Shown: positions 15,356-24,697 of the stretch, one piece after another
Position numbering within the stretch: the stretch's first letter is position 1
Layout of the letters: each line of letters begins with the position of its first letter
Assembly (NCBI RefSeq): GCF_017104965.1
Contig: NZ_JAAGPR010000019.1
Coordinates: 92,218-156,217, forward strand
Origin: Paraburkholderia sp. Ac-20340
Lineage (GTDB): Bacteria > Pseudomonadota > Gammaproteobacteria > Burkholderiales > Burkholderiaceae
Length of the DNA: 64,000 nt
Direction of reading: 5' to 3'
Program-made: the position numbers and the translations under genes
The notes under the pieces: generated by a model
The model's database searches: none
Told to the model about the DNA's origin: nothing
Seen by the model: the letters and a program-made list of their open reading frames with translations, nothing else

Positions 15356-16210
15356 ATGGCAATCGAAACGGTTGGGATCGTGGGAGCGGGCACCATGGGC
15401 AACGGCATCGCGCAGGCGGTGGCCGTGGCCGGGCTGAAGGCGGTGATGATCGACGTGACGGACGCGGCGCTGGAAAAGGGCGTGGCCACGCTCACGTACA
15501 GCCTCGAGCGGCTCGTCTCGAAGGGCAAGCTCGACGCCGCGGCGCGCGACGCGGCGCTCGCGCAGATCGAAACTTCGACGGACTACGCGCGTCTTTCCAG
15601 CGCCGATCTCGTGATCGAAGCGGCGACCGAGAACGCCGAACTCAAGACGCGCATCCTCAAGCAGATCGAGGCCGCGGCGCGCCCGGATGCGATCATCGCG
15701 TCGAATACCTCGTCGATTTCGATCACGACGCTGGCCACCACGCTGGCCGATCCGTCGCGCTTTATCGGCATGCACTTCTTCAACCCGGTGCCGATGATGC
15801 CGCTCGTCGAAGTGATTCGCGGTCTGCAGACGCGTCCCGATGTGGCCGAAGCCGTGCGCGAACTCGCGCAGCGTCTGGACAAGACGCCGATCGGCGTGAA
15901 GAACGCGCCTGGTTTCGTCGTCAACCGCATTCTCGTGCCGATGATCAACGAAGCGTTCTTCGTGCTGGCCGAAGGCGTGGCGAGCGCCGAGGAAATCGAC
16001 GCCGGCATGAAGCTGGGCGCGAATCATCCGATCGGGCCGCTCGCGCTGGCGGACCTGATTGGCCTCGATGTGTGCCTGTCCGTGATGGACGTGTTCCTCA
16101 AGGACTTCGGCGATTCGAAGTATCGCGCCTGCCCGCTGCTGCGCGAGATGGTGGCGGCGGGGCAACTCGGCCGCAAGACCGGCCGCGGCGTCTACCAGTA
16201 CGACAAGTAA
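15356..16210 (+). CDS. 3-hydroxybutyryl-CoA dehydrogenase
   Basis: This is a 284-residue NAD(P)-dependent enzyme interconverting 3-hydroxybutyryl-CoA and acetoacetyl-CoA. The Rossmann motif is GIVGAGTMGNGIA (residues 7-19). Active-site segments follow: SNTSSISIT, then GMHFFNPVPMMPLVEVIRG with the catalytic histidine, and NAPGFVVNRIL. The C-terminal dimerisation domain carries LGANHPIGPLALADLIGLD. Length fits the stand-alone bacterial form (Hbd/PaaH type). GGAG lies ~12 bases upstream. It is isolated, so a role in butanoate/PHB metabolism is inferred from family only. Confidence 0.93.
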   Translation: MAIETVGIVGAGTMGNGIAQAVAVAGLKAVMIDVTDAALEKGVATLTYSLERLVSKGKLDAAARDAALAQIETSTDYARLSSADLVIEAATENAELKTRILKQIEAAARPDAIIASNTSSISITTLATTLADPSRFIGMHFFNPVPMMPLVEVIRGLQTRPDVAEAVRELAQRLDKTPIGVKNAPGFVVNRILVPMINEAFFVLAEGVASAEEIDAGMKLGANHPIGPLALADLIGLDVCLSVMDVFLKDFGDSKYRACPLLREMVAAGQLGRKTGRGVYQYDK

Positions 16211-16275
16211 GCGCCGAAGTTAGCCACGAAGTTAGTCACGAGGTTAGCGACGAAGTTAAGCCGCGTGCGTGCTGC

Positions 16276-17361
16276 TCAGGCGCGCACGCCCAGCTTGTAT
16301 TGCGTCACCTGGCGGTAGGTGCCGCCGGGCCGCAACACCGCGTCGTCGCATTCCGGCGCGGCCATGTTGATCTGGTTCGGGAAGCCGCCCGCTTCGAGAC
16401 ACAGGCCCGCGTGTTTCACGCAAGGCGCGCCGTGGCGTCCCGGCTGGCCTTGCAGATAATTCCCCGTATAGCACTGCAATCCGCGCTGATCGGTGGTGAC
16501 TATGAGTTCGCGCCCGCTGCCCGGTTCGTAGACGCTCGCCACTTGTCGCAGCGCCGGCCGCACGCCCGCCTGTTCGCCGCCGCGCAGCACGTAGCAATGA
16601 TCGAAGCCGTTCGCGCGCGCAAGCTGCGCATGCGGCCACTCCAGGCGTGCACCCAATGGCGCGCCGTGGCGGAAATCGAAAGCGCTGCCCGACACGTCCG
16701 CCAGGCCGATGGGGATCATCTGCTCGTCGACTTCGAAAAAAGCGTCCGCGTCGATTGTGAGGATGTGGCCGCGCACATCCGCTCCTGCTTCGCCGCTCAG
16801 ATTGAAATAGGCGTGATTCGTGAGGCTGAGCGCCGTGGGCGCGTCGGTGACGGCTTCGTAGGCGATCGTGAGCGTGCCGTCGTCCGCGAGCGTGTAGCGC
16901 ACTTCGACGCTCACGTTGCCAGGAAATCCGCCATCGCCTTCAGGCGAGTCGAGGCGCAGCAGCAGCGTGCCGCGATCCTCTTCGACCTGCCAGAGCGCGC
17001 GGTGAAAACCGTTCGCGCCGCCATGCAGCAGATTGCCGTTTTCGTTGCGATCGAGCGTATGGCCGACGCCGTCGAGCATGAAGCGCGCGCCCGCGATGCG
17101 ATTGGCCCAGCGCCCGATCAGCGCGCCCATATAAGTTGTGGCGCTCGCGTAGGCGGCGGGCGTGTCATGGCCGAGCAGGATATCGGCGAGACGGCCCGCG
17201 CGATCGGGCGCATGCCAGGACACGAGCGTGCCGCCAAGATCGCTGATCGTCAGCTTCATGTCCTGCGCGTTGCGCAGCGTGTAGAGCCGGCAGGCGTCGC
17301 CGCCTGGCAGCGTGCCCCACGGTTCGGAGGTGATCGGGCTCATATGCAGAGGGTGGTTCAT
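16276..17361 (-). CDS. galM: Aldose 1-epimerase (mutarotase)
   Basis: The enzyme has 361 residues and interconverts alpha and beta anomers of aldoses. Family signatures include GALIGRWANRIAGARF, NLLHGGANGFH (first catalytic histidine region), SLTNHAYFNLSG (second histidine) and GLCLEAGGFPNQIN (catalytic glutamate). It lies 43 bp downstream of xylR on the same strand, so it probably forms an operon with it and supplies the xylose anomer for xylose isomerase (inference). The ATG at 17361 is chosen; ATG codons at 17343 and 17421 are in frame. Confidence 0.9.
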   Translation of the reverse strand: MNHPLHMSPITSEPWGTLPGGDACRLYTLRNAQDMKLTISDLGGTLVSWHAPDRAGRLADILLGHDTPAAYASATTYMGALIGRWANRIAGARFMLDGVGHTLDRNENGNLLHGGANGFHRALWQVEEDRGTLLLRLDSPEGDGGFPGNVSVEVRYTLADDGTLTIAYEAVTDAPTALSLTNHAYFNLSGEAGADVRGHILTIDADAFFEVDEQMIPIGLADVSGSAFDFRHGAPLGARLEWPHAQLARANGFDHCYVLRGGEQAGVRPALRQVASVYEPGSGRELIVTTDQRGLQCYTGNYLQGQPGRHGAPCVKHAGLCLEAGGFPNQINMAAPECDDAVLRPGGTYRQVTQYKLGVRA

Positions 17362-17404
17362 GGGGCTTGGCTCGTTGAATTCGATGGCGGTCCGGCTTTG
17401 CGTG

Positions 17405-18631
17405 TCAGCTAGCCGACGCACGCGAAGCGGGTGAGATGGGCGTCACACTGTCCTGATACTCGCGCGGCGTGCAACCCAGTTCGCGCCGGAACACCGCGTA
17501 CATATATTGCAGCGAGGTAAATCCGCAGCGGATCGCCACTTCGGCGCTCGACGCATCGCGGCTTGCGAGCATCGCCTTCGCCGCGTCCAGCTTGTGACGC
17601 AGGATCTCCTGATGCACGGTGCAATGCAACTCGCGCCGAAAATACTCTTCGAGCGACGAACGCGACACGCCCACGTAATCGGCGACCTGTTCGGTCTTGA
17701 TGCCCTGGCACGCGTACTGGCGAATGAAATGGCGCGCGCGCATCACATGCGGGCTCGACAGCGGTTCGTGCCGCGTCGACTCCAGCACATTGATGCCGAC
17801 CGGCGGCACCAGAATGCGCCGCCCCGGAAAGCGCGCGCCGCGCAGCATCTGATGCAACAGGTGCGCGGCCGTCTTGCCCATTTCCTCGGTGCCCTGAATC
17901 ACGGACGAAATCGGAATACGCGTGAGCGTGCGCGTGAGCGGATCATTGTCGATGCCGATGATCGCGACCTGCTCGGGCACGGCAATGCCGTGCATCAGAC
18001 ATGCCTGCAGCAGATGGCGCGCGCGGGCATCCGTCACGGCAATCACGCCGATCGGCTTGGGCAGCGCGTGCAGCCAGACGCTCAATTGCTCGAGCGCCTG
18101 ATTCCACGACGGCGCGCTGGTCGCCAGGCCGCGATAGATCGGCGCATCCATGCCTTCCTCGCGCGCGAGCGCCTGAAATGCGAGTTCGCGCTCCTGCGCC
18201 CAGCGGTTCTCCTGCGCCTCGGGCAGGCTGTACATCGCCAGATGCGGCAGACCCGCGCCGATCAAATGCGTCCACGCGAGCGACACCAGCTTGCGGTTAT
18301 CGGTGGCGATATAGGGCAGTCCGGCTGGGTAGTGCGCGGCGTCCTCGAACGACGAACCGAGCGCCACGACAGGCAGCCGGCAATCCTGCAAGGCATCGGC
18401 AACCGCGGGATCGTCGAAGTCGGCGATGATGCCGTCGCCGTCGAAGCGCTCGATGCCCGCAAGACGGCAGCGAAAATCCTCTTCGAGAAACAGATCCCAC
18501 GCCACGCGCGTCGAGCGCAGATAGTGGCCGATACCCGCGATGATTTCGCGGTCATAGACCTTGTTCGCATTGAACAGCAGCGCAATGCGGTGCGCGGGCG
18601 GCGAGTTCTGGGAAGCGGGGGCACGGGTCAT
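17405..18631 (-). CDS. xylR: Xylose operon regulator XylR (AraC family)
   Basis: The protein has 408 residues. An N-terminal LacI-like sugar-binding domain (~14-285; IALLFNANKVYDREIIAGIG, VIAVTDARARHLLQACLM, VAIIGIDNDPLTRTLT) is joined to a C-terminal AraC/XylS DNA-binding domain (~300-395; two helix-turn-helices around VADYVGVSRSSLEEYFRREL and EVAIRCGFTSLQYMYAVFRR). This matches E. coli XylR, which activates xylose genes when it binds D-xylose. It is divergent from xylA, with three 11-bp-spaced repeats just upstream of its start. Confidence 0.92.
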   Translation of the reverse strand: MTRAPASQNSPPAHRIALLFNANKVYDREIIAGIGHYLRSTRVAWDLFLEEDFRCRLAGIERFDGDGIIADFDDPAVADALQDCRLPVVALGSSFEDAAHYPAGLPYIATDNRKLVSLAWTHLIGAGLPHLAMYSLPEAQENRWAQERELAFQALAREEGMDAPIYRGLATSAPSWNQALEQLSVWLHALPKPIGVIAVTDARARHLLQACLMHGIAVPEQVAIIGIDNDPLTRTLTRIPISSVIQGTEEMGKTAAHLLHQMLRGARFPGRRILVPPVGINVLESTRHEPLSSPHVMRARHFIRQYACQGIKTEQVADYVGVSRSSLEEYFRRELHCTVHQEILRHKLDAAKAMLASRDASSAEVAIRCGFTSLQYMYAVFRRELGCTPREYQDSVTPISPASRASAS

Positions 18632-18925
18632 GGCGTGTCGCGCGCGTTCTGGCGCGCTTGTCTCCGAGGTGTCTCCGGGTTGTCTCCGGTTCGTGTCGGG
18701 CTCGCGCGGCTGCAGGGCGCGGCGGCTCTTTTTAAGCGTCCGGTTATTTTAGGCCGGGCGCGCGGCGTGCGCGCGACTCACGCGGAAAACTGGCAGGAAT
18801 CGTTACGCCGCTCGCGCAATTTCGCAATTGCCGCTCGCCTCGCCAGACGGGCAGTATGGCGTCACCTTGCTGGATGCGTGCCGCGCTGTGCTTGCGCTGC
18901 GCCGCAACATTAAAACGGAGACGTC
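18632..18925. promoter_or_regulatory. xylR-xylA divergent control region
   Basis: This 294-bp intergenic region should contain promoters for both xylR-galM and the xylABFGH genes, with XylR binding sites. Visible features are three direct TGTCTCCG repeats near the xylR side and an AT-rich patch around 18741-18753. No exact XylR consensus was found by eye. Confidence 0.6.
18659..18688 (+). repeat. Three TGTCTCCG repeats with an 11-bp period
   Basis: TGTCTCCG occurs at 18659, 18670 and 18681, so copies recur once per helical turn, 28-57 bp upstream of the xylR start. The phasing would suit cooperative binding of a regulator to one DNA face, possibly XylR autoregulation. Confidence 0.4.
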
Positions 18926-20248
18926 ATGTCGTATTTCGAAGCCATTCCCGCGATTCGCTATGAAGGCCCGCAATCGGACAATCCGCTTGCGTACCACTAT
19001 TACGACCGCACGAAAAAAGTGCTGGGCAAGACGCTCGAAGAGCATCTGCGCATTGCCGTCTGCTACTGGCATTCGTTCGTGTGGCCGGGCGTCGATATCT
19101 TCGGGCAGGGCACGTTTCACCGTCCGTGGCAGCAGCCCGGCGACGCCATGGAGCGCGCCCATCAGAAAGCCGATGCGGCCTTCGAATTCTTCACGAAGCT
19201 AGGCGTGCCGTACTACACCTTCCACGACACCGACGTCGCGCCCGAAGGCAAGGATCTCAAGGACTACAAGGAAAACTTCGCGCGCATGGTGGCTTACCTG
19301 GGCGAGAAGCAGCAGGCGAGCGGCATGAAGCTGCTGTGGGGCACGGCGAATCTGTTCTCGCATCCGCGTTATGCAGGCGGCGCGGCCACCAGCCCGAACC
19401 CGGAAGTGTTTGCTTATGCGGCGACGCAGGTCTGCAACGCGCTCGACGCCACGCATCGGCTCGGCGGCGAAAACTACGTGCTGTGGGGCGGCCGCGAAGG
19501 CTACGACACGCTGCTCAATACCGATCTCGCGAAAGAGCGCGATCAGTTCGCGCGTTTTCTGGCGATGGTGGTGGAGCACAAGGAGCGCATCGGCTTCAAG
19601 GGCGCGCTGCTGATCGAGCCGAAGCCGCAGGAGCCGACCAAGCATCAATACGATTACGACGTCGCCACCGTCCACGGCTTCCTCACGCAGTACGGACTGC
19701 AAAACGAAATCCGCGTGAATATCGAAGCCAATCACGCGACGCTGGCGGGCCATTCGTTTCATCACGAAATCGCCATGGCGTATGCGCTCAATGTGTTCGG
19801 CAGCGTCGATGCCAATCGTGGCGATCAGCAGAATGGCTGGGATACCGACCAGTTTCCGAACAGCGTGGAAGAACTCACGCTCGCGTTCTACGAAATCCTG
19901 CGTCACGGCGGCTTCACGACGGGCGGCATGAACTTCGACGCCAAGGTGCGCCGCCAGAGCAGCGATGCCGAAGACATGTTCTATGGCCACGTTGGCGCGA
20001 TCGACGTGCTGGCGATCGCGCTGGAGCGGGCCGCCGTGCTGGTCGAGAACGATCGGCTCGAACAGTTCAAACGCCAGCGTTACGCGGGCTGGGACACCGA
20101 ATTCGGACGCAAGATTCTTTCGGGCGGCTATTCGCTGTCGTCGCTCGCCGCCGATGCCGCCGCGCACGGCATGAATCCGCAGCATGCGAGCGGCCAGCAG
20201 GAACGCCTCGAAAACGTCGTCAATCAGGCGATTTACGGCCAGCGCTGA
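18926..20248 (+). CDS. xylA: D-xylose isomerase
   Basis: This 440-residue TIM-barrel metalloenzyme converts D-xylose to D-xylulose. Diagnostic segments are YYTFHDTDVAPEG with the catalytic histidine and aspartate, NYVLWGGREGYDTLLNTD, LIEPKPQEPTKHQYDYD with a metal-binding glutamate, NIEANHATLAGHSFHHE, and GGMNFDAKVRR. Length matches group II proteobacterial enzymes. It begins the plus-strand xylose gene set, with xylB 69 bp downstream. Confidence 0.97.
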   Translation: MSYFEAIPAIRYEGPQSDNPLAYHYYDRTKKVLGKTLEEHLRIAVCYWHSFVWPGVDIFGQGTFHRPWQQPGDAMERAHQKADAAFEFFTKLGVPYYTFHDTDVAPEGKDLKDYKENFARMVAYLGEKQQASGMKLLWGTANLFSHPRYAGGAATSPNPEVFAYAATQVCNALDATHRLGGENYVLWGGREGYDTLLNTDLAKERDQFARFLAMVVEHKERIGFKGALLIEPKPQEPTKHQYDYDVATVHGFLTQYGLQNEIRVNIEANHATLAGHSFHHEIAMAYALNVFGSVDANRGDQQNGWDTDQFPNSVEELTLAFYEILRHGGFTTGGMNFDAKVRRQSSDAEDMFYGHVGAIDVLAIALERAAVLVENDRLEQFKRQRYAGWDTEFGRKILSGGYSLSSLAADAAAHGMNPQHASGQQERLENVVNQAIYGQR

Positions 20249-20317
20249 GCGCGACCGCGATGGCCACCGGCGCGTTGTGAACCCGCGCCGGGCCGTCAGC
20301 AGAATAAGGATGGAGAC

Positions 20318-21808
20318 ATGTTTATCGGTATCGACCTTGGCACGTCGGGCGTGAAGGCGGTGCTGCTCGACCGCGCGGGCGACGTGCTCGGCAGTGCGAG
20401 CGCGCCGCTCGCGGCGAGCCGTCCGCAGCCGCGCTGGTCCGAACAGGCGCCGCAGGACTGGTGGCGCGCCACCCAGCGCGCGCTGCACGATCTGCTCGAT
20501 ACGGTGCGCCGCAATGGCATCGACACGAATGGCATCGAAGCGCTCGGCCTCACCGGGCAGATGCATGGTGCGACGCTGCTCGACGCACATGGCGAAGTGC
20601 TGCGCCCGGCGATCCTATGGAACGATGGTCGTTCGGATTCCGAATGTATCGAACTGGAGCGCGCCGCGCCGGAACTGCACGCGCTGGCGGGCAATCTGGC
20701 GATGCCGGGTTTCACCGCGCCCAAGCTGCTGTGGGTGAAAAAACACGAGCCGGAGATTTTCGCGCGGATCGCGCATGTGCTGCTGCCGAAGGACTATTTA
20801 CGCTGGCTGCTGACGGGCGTGTTCGCGACCGATCCTTCGGATGCGGCCGGAACGCTGTGGCTCGACGTGGCGAAGCGCGACTATAGCGACGCGTTGCTAT
20901 CCGCCTGCGGCCTCACGCGCGCGCAGATGCCGGACGTGTTCGAAGGCAACCAGGTCACGGGCAAGTTGAGCGCCGATATCGCGCGTGAATTCGGCCTGCG
21001 CGAGATTCCGGTGGTGGCGGGCGGCGGCGATAACGCGGCGGGTGCGGTGGGCGTCGGCATCGTGCGTCCCGGCGATGCGATGCTGTCGCTCGGCACGTCG
21101 GGGGTGTATTTCGCGGTATCGGACGGCTTTCTGGCGAACCCGAATTCCGCGGTTCATAGCTTCTGCCATGCGCTGCCGCAGACTTGGCATCTGATGTCGG
21201 TGATGCTCAACGCGGCCAGCTGTCTCGACTTCACGGCGCAATTGACCGGTTACGAAAACGTCGCGGCGCTGCTCGCGGATGCCGAAGCGCACACGAACGC
21301 CGATCTCGATGCGCGTCGTCCCTGGTTTCTGCCTTACCTGAGCGGCGAACGCACGCCGCACAACAACGTCAACGCAAAGGGCGTTTTCTACGGCATGACG
21401 CCGCAAACTTCGCGCGCCGATCTCGCCAACGCAACGCTCGAAGGCGTGGGTTTTGCGCTGCTCGATGGCATGGACGCGCTGCACGCAGCGGGCCTCGTGC
21501 CCGACACGATCACCGTGATCGGCGGCGGTTCGCGCAGCGCCTACTGGACGCAGATGCTCGCCGATATCAGCGGGCGCGCGCTCACGCTGCGTGCGGGCGG
21601 CGAGGTGGGTCCGGCGCTGGGCGCCGCGCGCCTCGCGCATCTCGCGGTCGAACCCGGCGCGACGCTCGATTCGGTGTGTCCGCAACCACCTGTACTGGCG
21701 GTGCGCGAACCCGACGCCGCCCGCCACGCGTGGTATCGCGACGCGCGTCGCCCCACGTTTGCTTCGCTGTATCGCGCGCTCGAACCGGTCTTCGCCGGCA
21801 GCGCCTGA
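20318..21808 (+). CDS. xylB: Xylulokinase
   Basis: This is a 496-residue FGGY-family carbohydrate kinase that phosphorylates D-xylulose to xylulose 5-phosphate, feeding the pentose phosphate pathway. Seen are the N-terminal phosphate loop GIDLGTSGVKAVL, the substrate segment LTGQMHGATLLD, the hinge VVAGGGDNAAGAVGVG, and the C-terminal ATP-binding motif TVIGGGSRSAYWTQMLADI. GGATGGAGAC lies just upstream of the ATG. It follows xylA in the same transcript direction. Confidence 0.96.
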   Translation: MFIGIDLGTSGVKAVLLDRAGDVLGSASAPLAASRPQPRWSEQAPQDWWRATQRALHDLLDTVRRNGIDTNGIEALGLTGQMHGATLLDAHGEVLRPAILWNDGRSDSECIELERAAPELHALAGNLAMPGFTAPKLLWVKKHEPEIFARIAHVLLPKDYLRWLLTGVFATDPSDAAGTLWLDVAKRDYSDALLSACGLTRAQMPDVFEGNQVTGKLSADIAREFGLREIPVVAGGGDNAAGAVGVGIVRPGDAMLSLGTSGVYFAVSDGFLANPNSAVHSFCHALPQTWHLMSVMLNAASCLDFTAQLTGYENVAALLADAEAHTNADLDARRPWFLPYLSGERTPHNNVNAKGVFYGMTPQTSRADLANATLEGVGFALLDGMDALHAAGLVPDTITVIGGGSRSAYWTQMLADISGRALTLRAGGEVGPALGAARLAHLAVEPGATLDSVCPQPPVLAVREPDAARHAWYRDARRPTFASLYRALEPVFAGSA

Positions 21809-22029
21809 GCCTTCGCTTTATCGCAGCACCGCAGTTCCCAGCCGTACCGCGTCACGCACCGCGCCGCCCCATTCACACGGGCGCGCGCGGCGGCGTGCGC
21901 GCTTGAACAGCCAGTCAAGTCGTCAATCGAATCGCCCGTTCCACCGTCACACCGCACATTCAATAACGCAACGACGCGCCGCCGCCGCGCTTCGCACGGC
22001 CAGCGCGCGATAACACGAGGAGTGGAGAC

Positions 22030-23058
22030 ATGAAGTTCGCCAAACGTCGTTCGGTTCTGGGTTCACTAGTTTGCGGCGCTGTGCTTGCGAGTCTGTCGCT
22101 GGCCGCGCCGCTTGCGCATGCGAGCAAGGATCACCCGGAAATCGGCTTCTGTATCGACGATCTGCGCGTCGAGCGCTGGTCGCGCGACCGCGATTACTTT
22201 GTCGCGGCCGCCGAAAAAATGGGCGCGAAAGTGTCGGTGCAGTCGGCCGATGCGAGCGAAGAACGCCAGATTTCGCAGATCGAAAATCTCATCTCGCGCG
22301 GCGTCGATGTGATCGTGATCGTGCCGTTCAATTCGAAAACGCTCGGTAACGTGGTGGCCGAAGCGAAGAAGGCCGGTATCAAGGTGGTGTCGTACGACCG
22401 CCTGATTCTCGATGCCGATGTCGACGCCTATATCTCGTTCGACAACGAAAAGGTGGGCGAGCTGCAGGCGCAGGGGGTGTTCAACGCGCAGCCCAAGGGC
22501 AATTACTTTCTGCTGGGCGGCGCGCCGACCGACAACAACGCCAAGATGCTGCGTGAAGGACAACTGAAGGTTCTGAAGCCGGCGATCGATCGCGGCGATA
22601 TCAAGGTCATCGGCCAGCAGTGGGTGCCGGAGTGGAGCGCATCGACGGCGCTGCGCATCACGGAAGACGCGCTCACGGCGAACAACAACAAGATCGACGC
22701 GATCGTGGCCTCCAACGACGGCACGGCGGGCGGCGCGATTCAGGCGCTTGCCGCGCAGCATCTCGCGGGCAAGGTGCCGGTCTCGGGTCAGGACGCCGAC
22801 CTCGCCGCGGTCAAGCGCGTGATGGCGGGCACGCAAACCATGACGGTCTACAAGCCGCTCAAGCTCATCGCAAGCGAAGCCGCGAAGCTTGCCGTCGATC
22901 TCGCGAAGGGTCAAAAGCCCGCGTTCAACGCGCAATACGACAACGGCAAGAAGAAGGTGCAGACCGTGTTGCTGCAACCGACGCTGCTCACGAAGAGCAA
23001 CGCCGATATCGTCGTGAAGGACGGTTTCTATACGCAGGCGCAACTCGCCAGCCAGTAA
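22030..23058 (+). CDS. xylF: D-xylose ABC transporter periplasmic binding protein
   Basis: The precursor has 342 residues with a signal peptide at ~1-32 (VCGAVLASLSLAAPLAHA). The mature part is a type I sugar-binding protein: IGFCIDDLRVERWSRDRDYF, DVIVIVPFNSKTLGNVVAEA, GIKVVSYDRLI, VASNDGTAGGAIQAL and VPVSGQDADLAAVKRV, closely XylF-like. It delivers xylose to the XylGH complex. The 221-bp gap after xylB may hold a separate promoter or processing site, which would explain higher expression of the binding protein (inference). Confidence 0.95.
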   Translation: MKFAKRRSVLGSLVCGAVLASLSLAAPLAHASKDHPEIGFCIDDLRVERWSRDRDYFVAAAEKMGAKVSVQSADASEERQISQIENLISRGVDVIVIVPFNSKTLGNVVAEAKKAGIKVVSYDRLILDADVDAYISFDNEKVGELQAQGVFNAQPKGNYFLLGGAPTDNNAKMLREGQLKVLKPAIDRGDIKVIGQQWVPEWSASTALRITEDALTANNNKIDAIVASNDGTAGGAIQALAAQHLAGKVPVSGQDADLAAVKRVMAGTQTMTVYKPLKLIASEAAKLAVDLAKGQKPAFNAQYDNGKKKVQTVLLQPTLLTKSNADIVVKDGFYTQAQLASQ

Positions 23059-23143
23059 CTGAGGCCTGGCCAGTCCAGCCATCCGGCGGCCCGCGCGCTG
23101 TGTCGTTCACACGCGCGGGCCTTCAACGCGGGCAATCAAGCGT

Positions 23144-24697
23144 ATGACCGAACCTTTGCTGACGATGCGCGACATCGTCAAAACTTTCGCGGGCGTCAAG
23201 GCGCTCGACGGCATCGACCTGACGGTGCGGCCCGGCGAATGCGTCGGCCTGTGCGGCGAGAACGGCGCGGGCAAATCCACGCTGATGAAGGTGCTCTCGG
23301 GCGTGTATCCGCACGGCACCTGGAACGGCGAGATCCGCTGGGAAGGCCAGCCGCTCGAAGCGCAGAGCGTGCGCGATACCGAGCGCGCGGGCATCGTCAT
23401 CATCCATCAGGAACTGATGCTGGTGCCGGAGCTTTCGGTGGCGGAGAACATCTTTCTCGGCAACGAAATCACGCTGCCGGGCGGACGCATGAATTACGCG
23501 GCGATGTATCAGCGCGCCGATGAACTGCTGCGCGAATTGAACATCGACGCCATCAACGTCGCGCAACCGGTGATGAACTACGGCGGCGGCCATCAGCAAT
23601 TGATCGAGATTGCCAAGGCGCTCAACAAGCGCGCGAAGCTGCTGATACTCGATGAACCGTCGTCGTCGCTTACGGCGGCCGAAACGAAAATCCTGCTCGA
23701 TATCGTGCGCGATCTGAAGCGGCGCGGCGTGGCCTGCGTCTACATCTCGCACAAGCTCGATGAAGTCGAAGCCGTGTGCGATACGGTCAGCGTGATCCGC
23801 GATGGGCGGCATGTGGCGACCGAGCCGATGGCTTCGCTCACCACGGACCGCATCATCGCGATGATGGTGGGGCGCGAGATCAAGAATCTCTTTCCGCGCG
23901 AGCCGCACGAGATTGGCGAGGTGGTGTTCGAGGCGCGCAACGTCACCTGTTACGACGTCACGAATCCACGGCGCAAGCGCGTCAACGATGTGTCGTTCGC
24001 CGTGCGGCGCGGCGAGATTCTGGGCGTGGCGGGACTGGTGGGCGCCGGGCGCACGGAAACCATGCAGGCGATCTTCGGCGCGTATCCCGGCAACTGCACG
24101 GCGACGGTGCTGCTCGACGGCAAGCCGTTGAAGATTCGCGCGCCGCTCGACGCGATTCGCGCGGGCATCGCCATGGTGCCCGAGGATCGCAAGCGCCACG
24201 GCATCGTGCCGCAACTGGGCGTGGGGCATAACATCACGCTTTCCGTGCTGGAGCGTTTTGCAAGGCACGGCCGTATCGATACGGCCGCCGAACTCGACAC
24301 GATCCGCACGGAAATGCAGCGTCTTTCGGTGCGCGCGGCCAACCCGATGCTGTCTATCGCGAGTCTCTCCGGCGGCAATCAGCAAAAAGCCGTGCTGACC
24401 AAGATGTTGCTGACCGAGCCCAAAGTGCTGATCCTCGACGAACCCACGCGTGGCGTCGATGTCGGCGCGAAATACGAAATCTACAAGCTCGTGTTCCAGC
24501 TCGCGAAACGTGGCGTGGCGATTGTGATGGTGTCGTCCGAATTGCCCGAAGTGCTGGGCATCAGCGATCGCGTGCTGGTGATTGGCGAAGGCGAGGTGCG
24601 CGGCGATTTCGCCAACGACGGCCTCACGCAGGAACACATTCTCGGCGCCGCGATCCAGAGTGCGCGCGCCCAATCTCTTTCAGCGAGTGCAGCATGA
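23144..24697 (+). CDS. xylG: D-xylose ABC transporter ATP-binding protein
   Basis: The protein has 517 residues with two fused ABC ATPase domains, as in sugar importers of the XylG/RbsA class. The first domain has Walker A GENGAGKST and Walker B LLILDEPSSSLTA; its signature region is degenerate (NYGGGHQQLIEIAKAL). The second has a divergent P-loop (GLVGAGRTE), signature SLSGGNQQKAVLTKML and Walker B VLILDEPTRGVD. It powers xylose import with XylH. Its stop overlaps the xylH start (ATGA). Confidence 0.95.
   Translation: MTEPLLTMRDIVKTFAGVKALDGIDLTVRPGECVGLCGENGAGKSTLMKVLSGVYPHGTWNGEIRWEGQPLEAQSVRDTERAGIVIIHQELMLVPELSVAENIFLGNEITLPGGRMNYAAMYQRADELLRELNIDAINVAQPVMNYGGGHQQLIEIAKALNKRAKLLILDEPSSSLTAAETKILLDIVRDLKRRGVACVYISHKLDEVEAVCDTVSVIRDGRHVATEPMASLTTDRIIAMMVGREIKNLFPREPHEIGEVVFEARNVTCYDVTNPRRKRVNDVSFAVRRGEILGVAGLVGAGRTETMQAIFGAYPGNCTATVLLDGKPLKIRAPLDAIRAGIAMVPEDRKRHGIVPQLGVGHNITLSVLERFARHGRIDTAAELDTIRTEMQRLSVRAANPMLSIASLSGGNQQKAVLTKMLLTEPKVLILDEPTRGVDVGAKYEIYKLVFQLAKRGVAIVMVSSELPEVLGISDRVLVIGEGEVRGDFANDGLTQEHILGAAIQSARAQSLSASAA

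Noticed and set aside
16072..18913. Long plus-strand frames across galM and xylR
   Set aside because: Shadows of genuine minus-strand genes with strong family motifs.
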